A stretch of DNA of 64,000 bases from Silene conica (GCA_029255685.2 CM055315.2:56577181-56641180); one strand, 5' to 3'; shown: positions 24,716-35,605, numbered from the stretch's first letter. Notes: generated by a model not told the origin, from the letters alone. Numbers and translations are program-made.

Positions 24716-25275
24716 AGGTTCAGCGGTGAACTTAAGACATAACCTAATACCAAATCAATCAGCAAGTGTAAAGGTTCAGCGGTCAACTTAAGACATAACC
24801 TAAACACCAAACATTCAGCAAACAAGGACTCAGAGGCCAACTTAAGGCATGGACCTGCCAATCAGCAAGACACTAGACTCAGCGGCCAACTTAAGGCATA
24901 GACTAGCATCCAAAAGTAAAGGACTCAGAGGCCAGCTTAAGGCATGTCCCTTCACCACATCACAAGGTACTAAACTCAGAGGCCAACTTAAGGCATGTTC
25001 TAGCACCAAACATCTGCACCCCGGGCAAGGTGTCAGTTCCTTAGCTACCCCGTTGTGCAGCTGCTCTACTCGTCAGACTCAGAGGCCAACTTAAGGCATG
25101 TTCCAACGCGATCACTATCACACATGTCTGGACTCAGAGGCCAGCTTAAGGCATGTCCCAGACACGACAAACATACACATATAGGGCTCAGAGGCCAGCT
25201 TAAGGCATATCCCCATATATGACAAACAACTCACGTATTAAGTTCAGAGGCCAGCTTAAGGCATAACTTAATACG
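24716..25275. repeat. Ten hairpin repeats in gypsy LTR, variable stems
   Basis: Ten copies, mostly 45-70 bp apart and about 105 bp between the sixth and seventh, of a conserved loop near CAGAGGCCAGCTTAAGGCAT. In most copies it is flanked by arms that pair with each other but differ in sequence between copies. Examples: CGTATTAAGTT (25234-25244) with AACTTAATACG (25265-25275); GTCTGGAC (25126-25133) with GTCCCAGAC (25155-25163); CATATAGGG (25178-25186) with TCCCCATATATG (25210-25221); AGGTT with AACCT in the first two copies. The third, fourth and seventh copies pair poorly or with mismatches. Confidence 0.75.
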
Positions 25276-25575
25276 CATCAATACAATATCAACCAAAGTC
25301 TATGAACTAATCTATAGTTCTATTTTTTCTTAACTCCTAATCAACACTTAATTGACCCCGGGAATTAAGTTGAGGGAGAGCCGGTTTCCCTTTCGGTTAC
25401 CCGACCGGGGGGTCTCTATCCTTACTCTATTCCCGAACCCAATATAATGTTGCCCATCCTCCGGGGACCTCAAATATATATCAAAGGTGCACAAAACGAG
25501 TTTCAACCAAAACCGATTAACCATTTGAAAGTTACGATAAAATTACAAAACTCAGCATAACCTACAGGGGTCCCT

Positions 25576-25957
25576 AGCCGGTCGGCAGGCAGCCGGTCGG
25601 CCGGCTGGTGACCTCTCAGCCTTTCTTCTTTCTTTTAAAAACTAAGAACACAAAAGGGCTCCCAGCCGGTCGGCAGGCAGCCGGTCGGCCGGCTGGGAAG
25701 ACCTCCCCTTAGCCTTCACAAAAACACGTAACCATCCCCACATGTACTCCCAGCCGGCTGGCAGGCCGCCGGTCTGCCGGCTGGGCTCCCATCCTTCCTA
25801 CATTCTTCGCAAACATAAACAACACTATGAGACTACCAGCCGGTCGGCAGGCAGCCGGTCGGCCGGCTGGCAGTCCAAAGGCCAATTTTCCTAAAATCGC
25901 AAAAACACAAAGAAACACTCCCAGCCGGTCGACCGGCGGCCGGTCGGTCGACCGGCT
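25576..25957. repeat. GC-rich AGCCGG...CCGGCT palindromic series
   Basis: Five units of 33-35 bp at 25576, 25664, 25752, 25838 and 25923, in otherwise AT-rich sequence. Each begins AGCCGG and ends with its complement CCGGCT, and holds two near-palindromic cores whose centres are about 19 bp apart. The last unit contains GGTCGACC cores (25927-25934 and 25946-25953), linking it to the motif in the other elements. Confidence 0.85.
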
Positions 25958-27604
25958 CAGAGAGCCTGATACGAAATCGCGTTTTTCCAGCCAAGTCTAA
26001 ACTTCATAATTCGACACAACAACTCAAGCAAGGCTACAATTGGTGATTTCCCAACATTATCAAACACCAAATACTACTAATCTAACAACACATAAGTCCC
26101 ATAACAATCCTCAAATGAATTTAATAAGTATCCGTCGCAAAATGCGAAAAACTGAAAATATGCTTATGAACATATAACAACACTTTAAAGCATGAATTAT
26201 TCACATAGCAAACATCCTAAACATATTACTAAGTCCTTTGAACAATGAACATTAACAAAATCAGAAACCAACACAAGAAACACAACAAAAGTGCTAATTT
26301 ACACATAAAGGCCGAGTTTCTCATTATCGTCACCTTTACTTAGCGAAACCTTCAAGATCTTGTTCAATAAGCACCAAGTCCTCTTCCGGGCTAACACAAA
26401 CACCGCCTAAAACAACAAAACATCACAACTATCACGAATTTCGAATTAAATCAAACAGGCCGAAATTTCGACTGTCATAAAATGCAAGATTGATTACCTT
26501 AAAACGACGGGCTCGAGACAAGGAATCCGTGGCCGCGAAAATCGTCTCAATCGGATAAGAAACGAAGATTCTATAAGCATTTTAAGATTGAAGGAGAAAT
26601 TTATAAAAATGGTGTTTGTTGTTGTTTGCAAGATCTGAAAATTGAAATGAAGGAGTGAGGTAGAAGATGGTGGGGTTAGGGTTTTGTGAGGAAAAAGAGG
26701 GAAAATGGGTCCATTAACAAGTTGGGCCCATAAGACAAGTTTTAAGACGGTTTAAGCTAAAAACAACGACTTAAGGTAAATATAAACTTAAGACGATATA
26801 AATATTTCTGGAATATGAAATTAAACGGCTAAGACGCAAATTACGCAATTAAATGAAATCTTATTTAAATCCTTTAAAAGTACTCTCACATAAATTCATC
26901 AGTTATTTAAATGGAATCCCAAAATTTACGAAATATTAATTATTTCTCGAGCTTGAACTTAAAACCTTTAAATATTGTTTACGAAAATGCGGGATGTTAC
27001 ACCTAATGAATCATAAAATGATGAAATTGTTACCATCTTGAAACTTTCGTTAGCAAAATCACACTTCTATAACAAAAAATCATAAAAAAAATACAATCTT
27101 TCACCTTGAAAGACAAAGACGAACACAATCTAGGTTCATTCATTGAAATTCTTAATTCTTAAAGTTCGCTAAAATTTCCGATTTTCCGTTTATATATGGT
27201 AATAGATTATTACCACAAATAAGATTTTATATTATTTTATTACTATAAGCTATAAATCGTCTAGTTAATTTACATAAAAAAAATTAATAGTTGCATTTCA
27301 TGCGAAGATACTAAGCATCATTACTATATAATTAATTAAAATAATTCATCAAAAACACATAAGAACATCTAAATCTTTTTAAAACGATTATAATAAATGA
27401 GTAATCTAACACACAAATCGTTTATTTTAGGTAATATAATTGATATGAAACTAAAGTTGGTTAAATTTGAAAGAACCCAATAAAACATCACAATATTTAT
27501 TCAAAACATATATTCGTAGGAGTCAGATTGGTAGGCAATTTCCTGTTTCCAAAAGCTAATAAATAATTTGAATTAATGAATTTGGTACCATATATTTGTG
27601 TAGC

Positions 27605-27613
27605 TATATAAAT
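27605..27613 (+). promoter_or_regulatory. TATA box of peptide gene copy 5
   Basis: TATATAAAT, 113 bp upstream of the ATG at 27726. The nearby gypsy LTR ends about 600 bp further upstream, so the proximal promoter is unbroken. Confidence 0.75.
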
Positions 27614-27725
27614 ATCATACACATGTGTACATTACATTTCACAAAAAAAATTATAATAACAAATAAAAACATAGCTAACATTTCACCAAAAAAAAAACAA
27701 ATAAAAACATAGTACATTTGAAAAA

Positions 27726-28413
27726 ATGGAGTTTCTTATTTCATTGAAGTCAACCTTGTTCCTTGCTCTAATAATTTCATCAAGTTAGTTATTTTTTCTA
27801 TTTATTTTTATGCATTATCTTTATTAGCAACTTCAAAAATTTTGTATATGCTTTTAGTCTGTGACCTTTTTTATAACAATTTATCATTTATTTAAAGAAC
27901 TCAAAGTGTTTGAAAAATTAGAACGCGATTTTTATTCGTTTTTCAATTATTACTAGTTATTTTTCACGTAGCTTTTATATAATTCAGAAATAATTTGGTA
28001 TCCAAATTTATAAAAGTACGATCTCACTTTCTGTAGTACAAAATCATAATTTCATTGGTTTACATATTGAAAATGTAAATAGTCTTACGCAAGTGTTATA
28101 TATTGTATAAAACTATTTTGTACTTTTTATAAAAAAAATCATACTTATTAAAAAAATATATCGTTTCATAAATATTAATTTTATTATTGCAGGCTTGTCA
28201 TTTTTTTTCAGTGAAGTGGATTCGAGTTCGTTGAATGTTGTTCGAGCAAAAGAAAATATCAACACGAACATTATAATAACTATAAAACCTTGTACACAAA
28301 ATAGTGATTGTACTGATTATTCGGCTCAATATTGTAACCCTGCAAGAAGATGTTTTGGACGTTGCATAGAAGGTTACTGTAGGTGTACTGGTATATGTGG
28401 TGTCAATTATTAA
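27726..28413 (+). CDS. Secreted 8-Cys peptide, copy 5 (2 exons)
   Basis: Exons 27726-27783 and 28193-28413, intron 409 bp, phase 1. The 92-residue product is identical to copy 1, including all eight cysteines. AATAAA at 28510-28515. Unlike the other intact copies it lacks the LTR-like block upstream: the unit joins the Tekay-type LTR at 27001, about 725 bp before the ATG. Its distal regulatory context therefore differs from copies 1-4. Confidence 0.85.
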
Positions 28414-29528
28414 ATTATTCGACACTTTTTATATTTAATAACTAAAATATGCAACTGGTCACATACGCAAGTGTATTCATATATGTTACCTTTGTTGACT
28501 CACTCGAGTAATAAAGTTTCTCAACAATTTTACATGGAATGAAAATAACTTTCTTTATTGGACTCAAGATTGTAGTTTAGTATCATTAATATCCCTTAAT
28601 AACCAATTGAAAATATATGTGAACATCAAGAAATTAACATATCATGATGTAAAACTACGTTAAATTAAATTCGCCATCATATTATTATTTAATCATATAT
28701 GCTTATACTAGCTAATAAACCATGCAAAATTGCATAAACATGTATAAAATAAATAATTTAACAATTTTTAAAATTAAATAGTTACAATTATTATAGTATA
28801 TGTCTACGACATGTTACACATCTACTCAATTGGTACAAGATTTGAAGGATGGGGGTATCATGGTAATTTGATAGAAAACAGTCCAAGGAGAAGCTTCAAA
28901 TTGAATACATTTCAATGGAAGAAAGTAAGCTTCTACATAAGTTTCCGAAATGTCAATACGACAAGCCTAACTTCCAAATTTTATATCACAAGATATAATC
29001 ATGATAATCCTATGATTCTTGTATTAGTGGAAAGATTAAGGTCTTAAATTCATAATGGAATTTAAATCAGCACCATATTAGGTCTATAAGTTGCGTTATG
29101 GCCAATGCAAATATATTGCGCATTACTAGACAACGCATGACCTATGTTCACTAAAAGAACATGAATTCTATATTTACTCAACATTTAAGGTTGATTCTTT
29201 TTGGGATAAAAGTGACGTCCGATAGATTTTAAATTAGCAATTATGGGCCTTGATTTTCGCACTGAGCTAAGAGATATGTCTCCTACAAGATGCATCTGAT
29301 TTCCAGAGTTGTTCTCCAACCCAGTTTTGGTCCCTCTCAAAACTTGAGACCTAAGGCCTCTAAAACCTTCTAAGTTGTGTTACCAATGAGCCCATTGGAC
29401 TCTAGGGATAGTTTAGAGCATTTTTAGGAGCCTTTCAAATTGAAAATACACTCATCTGAATCAAGCTAATTAAAATAAAGCCCAAGTGGTTCGCCAATTC
29501 TCGGATTTTGGAGCATATGCACAATGTT

Positions 29529-29716
29529 GTTCGTTGAATGTTGTTCGAGCAAAAGAAAATATCAACACGAACATTATAATAACTATAAAACCTTGTACAC
29601 AAAATAGTGATTGTACTGATTATTCGGCTCAATATTGTAACCCTGCAAGAAGATGTTTTGGACGTTGCATAGAAGGTTACTGTAGGTGTACTGGTATATG
29701 TGGTGTCAATTATTAA
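29529..29716 (+). pseudogene. 8-Cys peptide copy 6, truncated and chimeric
   Basis: Only the last 188 bp of exon 2 remain, from the codons before the cysteine-free spacer to the stop. Exon 1, the intron, the TATA box and the signal peptide are gone. A deletion has joined the exon to the downstream spacer of unit 5 (after GCACAATGT, with one extra T). The frame stays open through the junction back to 29486, so a chimeric frame with all eight cysteines exists, but without an ATG start or signal peptide. AATAAA remains about 95 bp downstream. Probably not functional. Confidence 0.8.
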
Positions 29717-32613
29717 TTTATTCGACACTTTTTATATTTAATAACTAAAATATGCAACTGGTCACATACGCAAGTGTATTCATATATGTTACCTTTGTTG
29801 ACTCACTCGAGTAATAAAGTTTCTCAACAATTTTACATGGAATCAAAATAAATTTCTTTACTGGACTCAAGATTGTAGTTTAGTATCATTAATATCCCTT
29901 AATAACCAATTGAAAATATATGTGAACATCAAGAAATTAACATATCATGATGTAAAACTACGTTAAATTAAATTCGCCATCATATTATTATTTAATCATA
30001 TATGCTTATACTAGCTAATAAACCATGCAAAATTGCATAAACATGTATAAAATAAATAATTTAACAATTTTTAAAATTAAATAGTTACAATTATTATTGT
30101 ATATGTCTACGACATGTTACACATCTACTCAATTGGTACAAGATTTGAAAGATGGGGGTATCATGGTAATTTGATAGAAAACTGTCCAAGGAGAAGCTTC
30201 AAATTGAATACATTTCAATGGAAGAAAGTAAGCTTCTACATAACTTTCCGAAATGTCAATACGACAAGCCTAACTTCCAAATTTTATATCACAAGATATA
30301 ATCATGATAATCCTATGATTCTTGTATTAGTGGAAAGATTAAGGTCTTAAATTCATAACGGAATTTAAATCAGCACCATATTAGGTCTATAAGTTGCGTT
30401 ATGGCCAATGCAAATATATTGCGCATTACTAGACAACGCATGACCTATGTTCACTAAAAGAACATGAATTCAAGATTTACTCAACATTTAAGGTTGATTC
30501 TTTTTGGGAAAAAAGTGACGTCTGATAGATTTTAAATTAGCAATTATGGGCCTTGATTTTCGCACTGAGCTAAGAGATATGTCTCCTACAAGATGCGTCT
30601 GATTTCCAGAGTTGTTCCCCAACCCAGTTTTGGTCCCTCTCAAAACTTGAGACCTAAGGCCTCTAAAACCTTCTAAGTTGTGTTACCAATGTGCCCATTG
30701 GACTCTAGGGATAGTTTAGAGCATTTTTAGGAGCCTTTCAACTTGAAAATAGACTCATCTGAATCAAGCTAAAATAAAGCCCAAGTGGTTCGCCAATTCT
30801 CGGATTTTGGAGCATATGCACAATGTCGCCACTACAACAAATTGACACTTGCGCCACGATTTATGCCACGGGAATTTATAATTTGTGGCTAAATTTTGTT
30901 TAGCCACGGGGAAAAATTCATTCACTATTTTAGAAAAAATTTATGCCACGGGAAAATCTTTCCCGTGGCAAATAGTCAATTGCGCCACGATTTAGGTTAC
31001 AGTCGTGGCTAATAATCATTTTTGCCACGAACAATGTCACACCCATGGCAAATATATATTTAGCCACAGATCATTCCGTGGCCAATATTTCTTTAGCCAC
31101 GGCTTACATATTGTCCGTGGCAACATATTTGTTTAGCCATGAAACTAGTAACAAACACCAGTGGCTAAGATTTTCTTCAGACTTTTATCAAGATATTTCA
31201 TATTAAGGTAAACGTAAAAACTTGGTTTTGTAAGAAATAAAAGGAAGATACAAAAGTTGAATGAAACTTAATCAAATATACATAATATGAAAAATTTAAA
31301 TGTAAAATTTTGAAAATAATTTAATTAATTTAATAAATATTTGGTATTTGTTTTTTTAGTCTAATAAGAAATGTAAAACTTCTATAAAATGATACACACG
31401 TAAAGAAAATTACCATCGTCTTAAATTTTTTATTTTTTTTACAGATTATAATATTATTTATTGATTTTTTCATAACATCGATAATTTAATAAATAATTAA
31501 TTCTTTTTTTGTTACATTTTATAATATTGAATAACATTATTTAGAGACCGCATCACATTTAAAGAGAAAGTATGTCCAATTAAATATTAACTTATTAACA
31601 CCTATCATTGAGAAGTCTGAAACTAATATATTGTTAAGTTTTTCATTAGAAAATTGATTTACAACTTTATTTGTAAAATATTTCTAGAAGAACTTGAATT
31701 CGAGATGCTAAATTGGAAAAAAATTGGGAAAGTTTTTAAGGAGAAAAAAAAAGACGATTAGATTTATAATATGATTAAATAAAAAAAAGTAGTCTAAATA
31801 ATTAAATTTAAAATGATTTCCAATAAATCATTGAATAAAATGGAAAAAAAACATATTGATAGAATAACCGATATAATAAAATCAATATAGAAAAACATTT
31901 TAATTATTGAAAATGAGCGTATGAGCGTATCACACCGAAAAGGAAAATGGAAATTAAAATAATAGATTTACATGTGTAAATAATGTGAAATTTTGTTAAC
32001 AAAAAAAAATCAAGAATAATGAAAAGAAATCAATTTAGAGAAAACAAAAATTTGTACGTTCTTTTCTGTGTTTTTTGGCAAAAACTGATTATTTTCGAGT
32101 TAATAATGTCTTGGTCATTTTTTTAAAACTCGGTCATTGATACCCATATGTAATCATTATTCAAAAGTGATCATTACTTAGTAAGAAGTGATTAAACTTT
32201 TTTTCGTTACAAATACGACGATCTTACAAATAGTATTTGTGTTGAAAAATATATGAAAAAATGGATAAAAGAGAATAAAATAAAAATGCCGACAAATGAA
32301 GAAAAATAAAAAAAATATATTAGGGAAAAAAATATAAGGAAAATTTGATTAAATAGTTTGGAGAAAATGGTTTTGTTGACTCGGGCAAAAAATAACCGGA
32401 GCATCATTAGTCGGGAGGTCAACATTGAAAACTCGAGTAATTTGAGAAAAATTATATTTTTTTTGCAAAAATATGTAAATCATTTAATTTTTTTCGCAAA
32501 AATAATAGTGAAGGTAATTTAGAAAGAAAAAAATATAATTTAAAAAGGTTTCAAAGTGTTAACTATATCAACAAGCTTAAGTTTCAATTTCTGTAGCTCA
32601 TCATAATAACACC

Positions 32614-32670
32614 ACAGTTAAGCGTGCTCCGGTGAGAGTAGTCTTGGGATGGGTGACCTCATGGGAAGGA
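32614..32670 (+). repeat. 5S rRNA-like segment inside the CACTA element
   Basis: About 57 bp closely match the 3' half of plant 5S rRNA, covering the internal promoter: AGTTAAGCGTGCT (A-box side), GAGAGTAGT (intermediate element) and GGGATGGGTGACCTC (C-box), then TGGGAAG. The 5' half is not recognisable. It could be a 5S gene fragment or come from the 5S-bearing LTR of a Cassandra-type TRIM element. Confidence 0.85.
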
Positions 32671-32765
32671 TATATGATTCGCAAAAGTGAATGACTTCTG
32701 ATTGTAAGTAACGAGTTGAGATAACTAGCCAAACAAGGATTAAAGCTTGACAAGATTCCATATGT

Positions 32766-32956
32766 AACCAAATGCGTTAGGTAGTGTGGTGGTTGCTCAC
32801 CTCATCCCTTAACCATGAGGTCAAGGGTTCGATCCCTACCCATGGGAATGGAGCAACTCTTTGGCCAGCCGTTTACCTCTTCGTGAGAGCACCCGCGGCG
32901 AGGGGATGATACACCATTGTCGACGGTGGACACCCCGGTTTATTTAGAAAAAAAAA
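32766..32956 (+). mobile_element. tRNA-derived SINE with 13-bp TSD
   Basis: A head with a B-box GGTTCGATCC (32826-32835) and an A-box-like GTGTGGTGGTT (about 32783-32793), a unique body, and an A-rich tail ending at 32956. It is flanked by a 13-bp direct duplication, AGATTCCATATGT, at 32753-32765 and 32957-32969. This is the normal mark of LINE-mediated SINE insertion into the CACTA element. Confidence 0.9.
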
Positions 32957-33547
32957 AGATTCCATATGTGAAATATTTTCATTATAAGTAAAAAATAATA
33001 TTTTACATTTGTTTATTTATTTTTTATTTTTTTGTTTGCCACGAGAATAATTTTGGCCACGAGAATTAATTTTTGGCCACGGGAATTATTAGCCACGTGA
33101 GAATCTGTGGCTAAAAATATAATTTTAGCCACGTTCTTGTTTTTCCCGTGGCTATCTGTTAGCCACGGCCAGTTGGGCCACGGAAGATATTTCCGTGGCA
33201 AAGAGCTTTAGCCACGGGAACTTAGTACTTGCGCCACGAATTTAGCCGTGGCCCAAGTGCTCAATTGTAGTAGTGCGCTTTCAACCTTTCCTCTTTTGAT
33301 CAAGAAAGCACTAGTACTATTTTGGAAGCTTTCACAAGTCTCTTACGGTGCATTTCAATTGCCAATAAGTCAACATCATTGTAGATGACCAACGGAGCAA
33401 GCAAAAAACGAAGGTTATACTTATTTGTGGAAGTCTAAGATGTGTAAGGTCATTAATGTGTAAGATGTGTTTGTTAGCAACCAATTCGTGGCCCTTAGAT
33501 GGTTAAGATTTTAAAGCCTTTGTCTATATACAACTAGGAAACTAACT

Positions 33548-34077
33548 TGTAACATTCGTATTTTAAGAATGAATATATGAGTTTTTAGAGACCCGAAATT
33601 CGTTGCTTAGTGCTTGGACATCGCGTATTTTCTTAGTGGCTCCCTCACAAACCCCTTACTCATGGACTCTTCAACTTGTCTTTGCAATTCTTGATTATAT
33701 TTTCAATCACTTCCTTGTTGGTAATTTAAGTCTAATTATCGGTTCATTTTCCGTAATTTGGGTTTGGTTCAAAGACGGGCGAACTTTTAAATAATAGAGT
33801 TAGTTCGGGAAGTACGGAGTGTACACTAGACTACTGTTTAAAAGTTTGCGGTATAGTTGTCTTACGAACGACTATGCGGGGTCTGGCTTATGTTTGGGTG
33901 ACGGTTATGTCATTCTAAGATGTGTTGGTAACGGTTATGTTACCTTGTTTGTCAATAGATAGCGGTGGTACGATTTGTGTATCATTGTAATGAACTAATG
34001 CCACCCAAGTTATGGGATGTATCTTTGTTCGGGATTGGTCGAAGGTCGTGATCATGCGCTCCCGTAGTTGGAGGTCG
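33548..34077 (+). mobile_element. LTR-like block of unit 6, first part
   Basis: Starts TGTAACATTCG like the other unit blocks. It is split by two copia insertions and continues at 45872-45988 and 63406-64000. Hairpin GGTAAC-GGTTAT-GTTACC at 33927-33944. Confidence 0.6.
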
Positions 34078-35140
34078 TGTTGGAGCTTGTGTCCTCCACA
34101 TGTAGTGTGATAACGTCATTGCACATACCCTTCTACGGACAAGTGGGAGATTGTTGGGGCTGGTGTCCTTGACAATTAAGTACAATGACTTATTAAATCT
34201 CTTTAAGGATCACAAGGGCTTACTTCAGTATTATTATCAGTTGATCCACGTTTATCAATAACGGTTGGCTTGCTAGATAAGTTTGACGTTATTGTCATAC
34301 AGATGGCGGTGATCAACTGGTCCCTATACGTCACACCTATAGGACACGTTTGAGAGATGTGAAGGTATGAAAATACAGTCACATTTATGCTGAATACGAC
34401 TAAACAGTTAGTCAGAGGTATTGACTATTAAATTAGTCAATGAGATGTTGAGATAATTATTTAATACGGATTAAATAATTTTAGCTAATACGGATTACAT
34501 GATTAATTCGTAAATTAAATATAAACGGTTATATTTAATTAAATATTGTATTCGCGTATTAATATAAACAGTTATATTAATTTGGGTAATTATACAATAT
34601 CGTAATTTTATAAGGCCATTATTAATACATCGACTGCATTAATACCTGATAACACGTATGCGATTTATAATAAAAATCCCGCAAATAATATTTAGCAAAA
34701 CGGGTCAAATCACACAAAGGAATAAGGTAAGAGTGGAGAAAGCCCACTCTCACCCCAATTCGGCCGACCCACCCGAGTACTACATAAGGAGAGTCCTTCT
34801 CCTTATGTCAGGTACTGTTGAATCATAATTCTCACAATTAGGGTTTTGAGAACATTATTTTTCCAAAACTCAGATATCACATCTAAAACCTCAAAAGGCT
34901 CTCCCCATATTGCAAGGCAATTGGAGAGCATTTTCTAGCACACGCGGCATCATCTCAATCAAGTCTTGGGTGCAAGTTATAGGAGGGAATTTACTTTAAT
35001 TCCTGTTCTTAGGCCATAAGCACAAGGACCAAAGGTTGAATTCTTTTTCATGTTTTTATTTATCTTATGACCATATTCACAACTGTAAATTTCATTATAA
35101 TCCTTCAAGTTTAGGGCGAATACATGTTATATTCCCCACA
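34078..35140 (+). mobile_element. 5' LTR of copia element 1
   Basis: 1063 bp, same length as the 3' LTR at 44809-45871. About 74 bp inside its start there is a second TGTTGGGG (34152), which is where the LTR of the related copia element 3 begins. Confidence 0.92.
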
Positions 35141-35233
35141 AGTGGTATTAGAGCCAAGGCCATGAAATTTTACTTTTGTGTTTCTCATAAGTTTTATTTA
35201 AAAACTTTGAAAATTCGTTTCTGTCGCTGTGTC

Positions 35234-35605
35234 GGTCGGTCGACCCCTTGTAGCGGTCGGTCGACCGCCCCCGTATAAAGTTTCTGTTTTTCCGGCAGTT
35301 TCTCCTTTTGTGCAATCGATCTTGTTTTCGATTCCTGTTTACATATTGTTAATTAATCGATATTCTTGACAATATGTGAACCCTTGTTGATATTTTATTT
35401 GTTTTACTCGTTTTAATCAAAGATAAAAAGGTAAAAAATTGTTTTGATTTTAAAAGTGCAGCGTTTTGCGTTTTTCAGAAACTCGTTTTTACTGTTTGCG
35501 GTCGGTCGACCTGGTTTTTGGGTCGGTTGACCCTTTGTGCTGTTGCAGAAAAATTTTTTTTTCTCGTCATGAGGTCGGTCGACCCCGTGTTAAGGTCGGT
35601 CGACC
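35234..35605. repeat. 21-bp-spaced palindrome pairs, copia 1 leader
   Basis: GGTCGGTCGACC starts at 35234 and 35255, at 35500 and 35521 (second copy GGTCGGTTGACC), and at 35573 and 35594. All three pairs are exactly 21 bp apart, with unlike spacers (CCTTGTAGC, TGGTTTTTG, CCGTGTTAA). They lie between the primer-binding site and gag. Confidence 0.92.

Larger units (their letters stand above)
24036..27001 (-). mobile_element. Tekay/Del-like gypsy LTR (2.97 kb)
   Basis: On the minus strand it starts TGTAACATCCCGC at 27001 and ends GGGGTTTTACA at 24036, followed by the Met-tRNA-type primer-binding site, so this is the 5' LTR of a minus-strand element. A long LTR with a TGTAA-CCCGC start fits the Tekay/Del lineage. 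It carries a ten-copy hairpin array (24716-25275), a five-copy GC-rich palindromic series (25576-25957), and two similar segments with GAGAGCCGGTTTCCC (24525 and 25376). Only one LTR is in the window; the other end was lost with the deletion at 17612. A fossil. Confidence 0.75.
27002..30829 (+). repeat. Tandem array resumes (units 5 and 6)
   Basis: Unit sequence restarts at CCTAATGAATC directly after the gypsy LTR. Unit 5 is cut at about 29528 inside its downstream spacer and joined to the middle of exon 2 of unit 6. Unit 6 continues past the CACTA insertion (33276-34077) and past two copia insertions (45872-45988 and 63406 to the window end). Confidence 0.9.
30830..33275. mobile_element. Non-autonomous CACTA (CMC) DNA transposon, 2.45 kb
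   Basis: The termini are CACTACAACAAATTG (left) and, reading inward from the right, CACTACTACAATTGAGC, flanked by a 3-bp target duplication CGC (30827-30829 and 33276-33278). Removing the element restores the uninterrupted unit sequence. Both subterminal regions (30840-31170 and 33040-33255) hold many copies of GCCACGGGA or GTGGC in both orientations, as expected of transposase-binding repeats in En/Spm-type elements. The interior is AT-rich and has no transposase, so it depends on another element. It carries a 5S rRNA-like segment and a SINE. The 62-codon minus frame at 33013-33201 is made of subterminal repeats and is not a gene. Confidence 0.92.

Noticed and set aside
32778-32850. Possible tRNA gene
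   Set aside because: It has a B-box and an A-box-like sequence but no cloverleaf; the body, A-tail and 13-bp target duplication show it is a SINE.
33013-33201. 62-codon minus frame with repeated short words
   Set aside because: It is made of GCCACGGGA subterminal repeats of the CACTA element.
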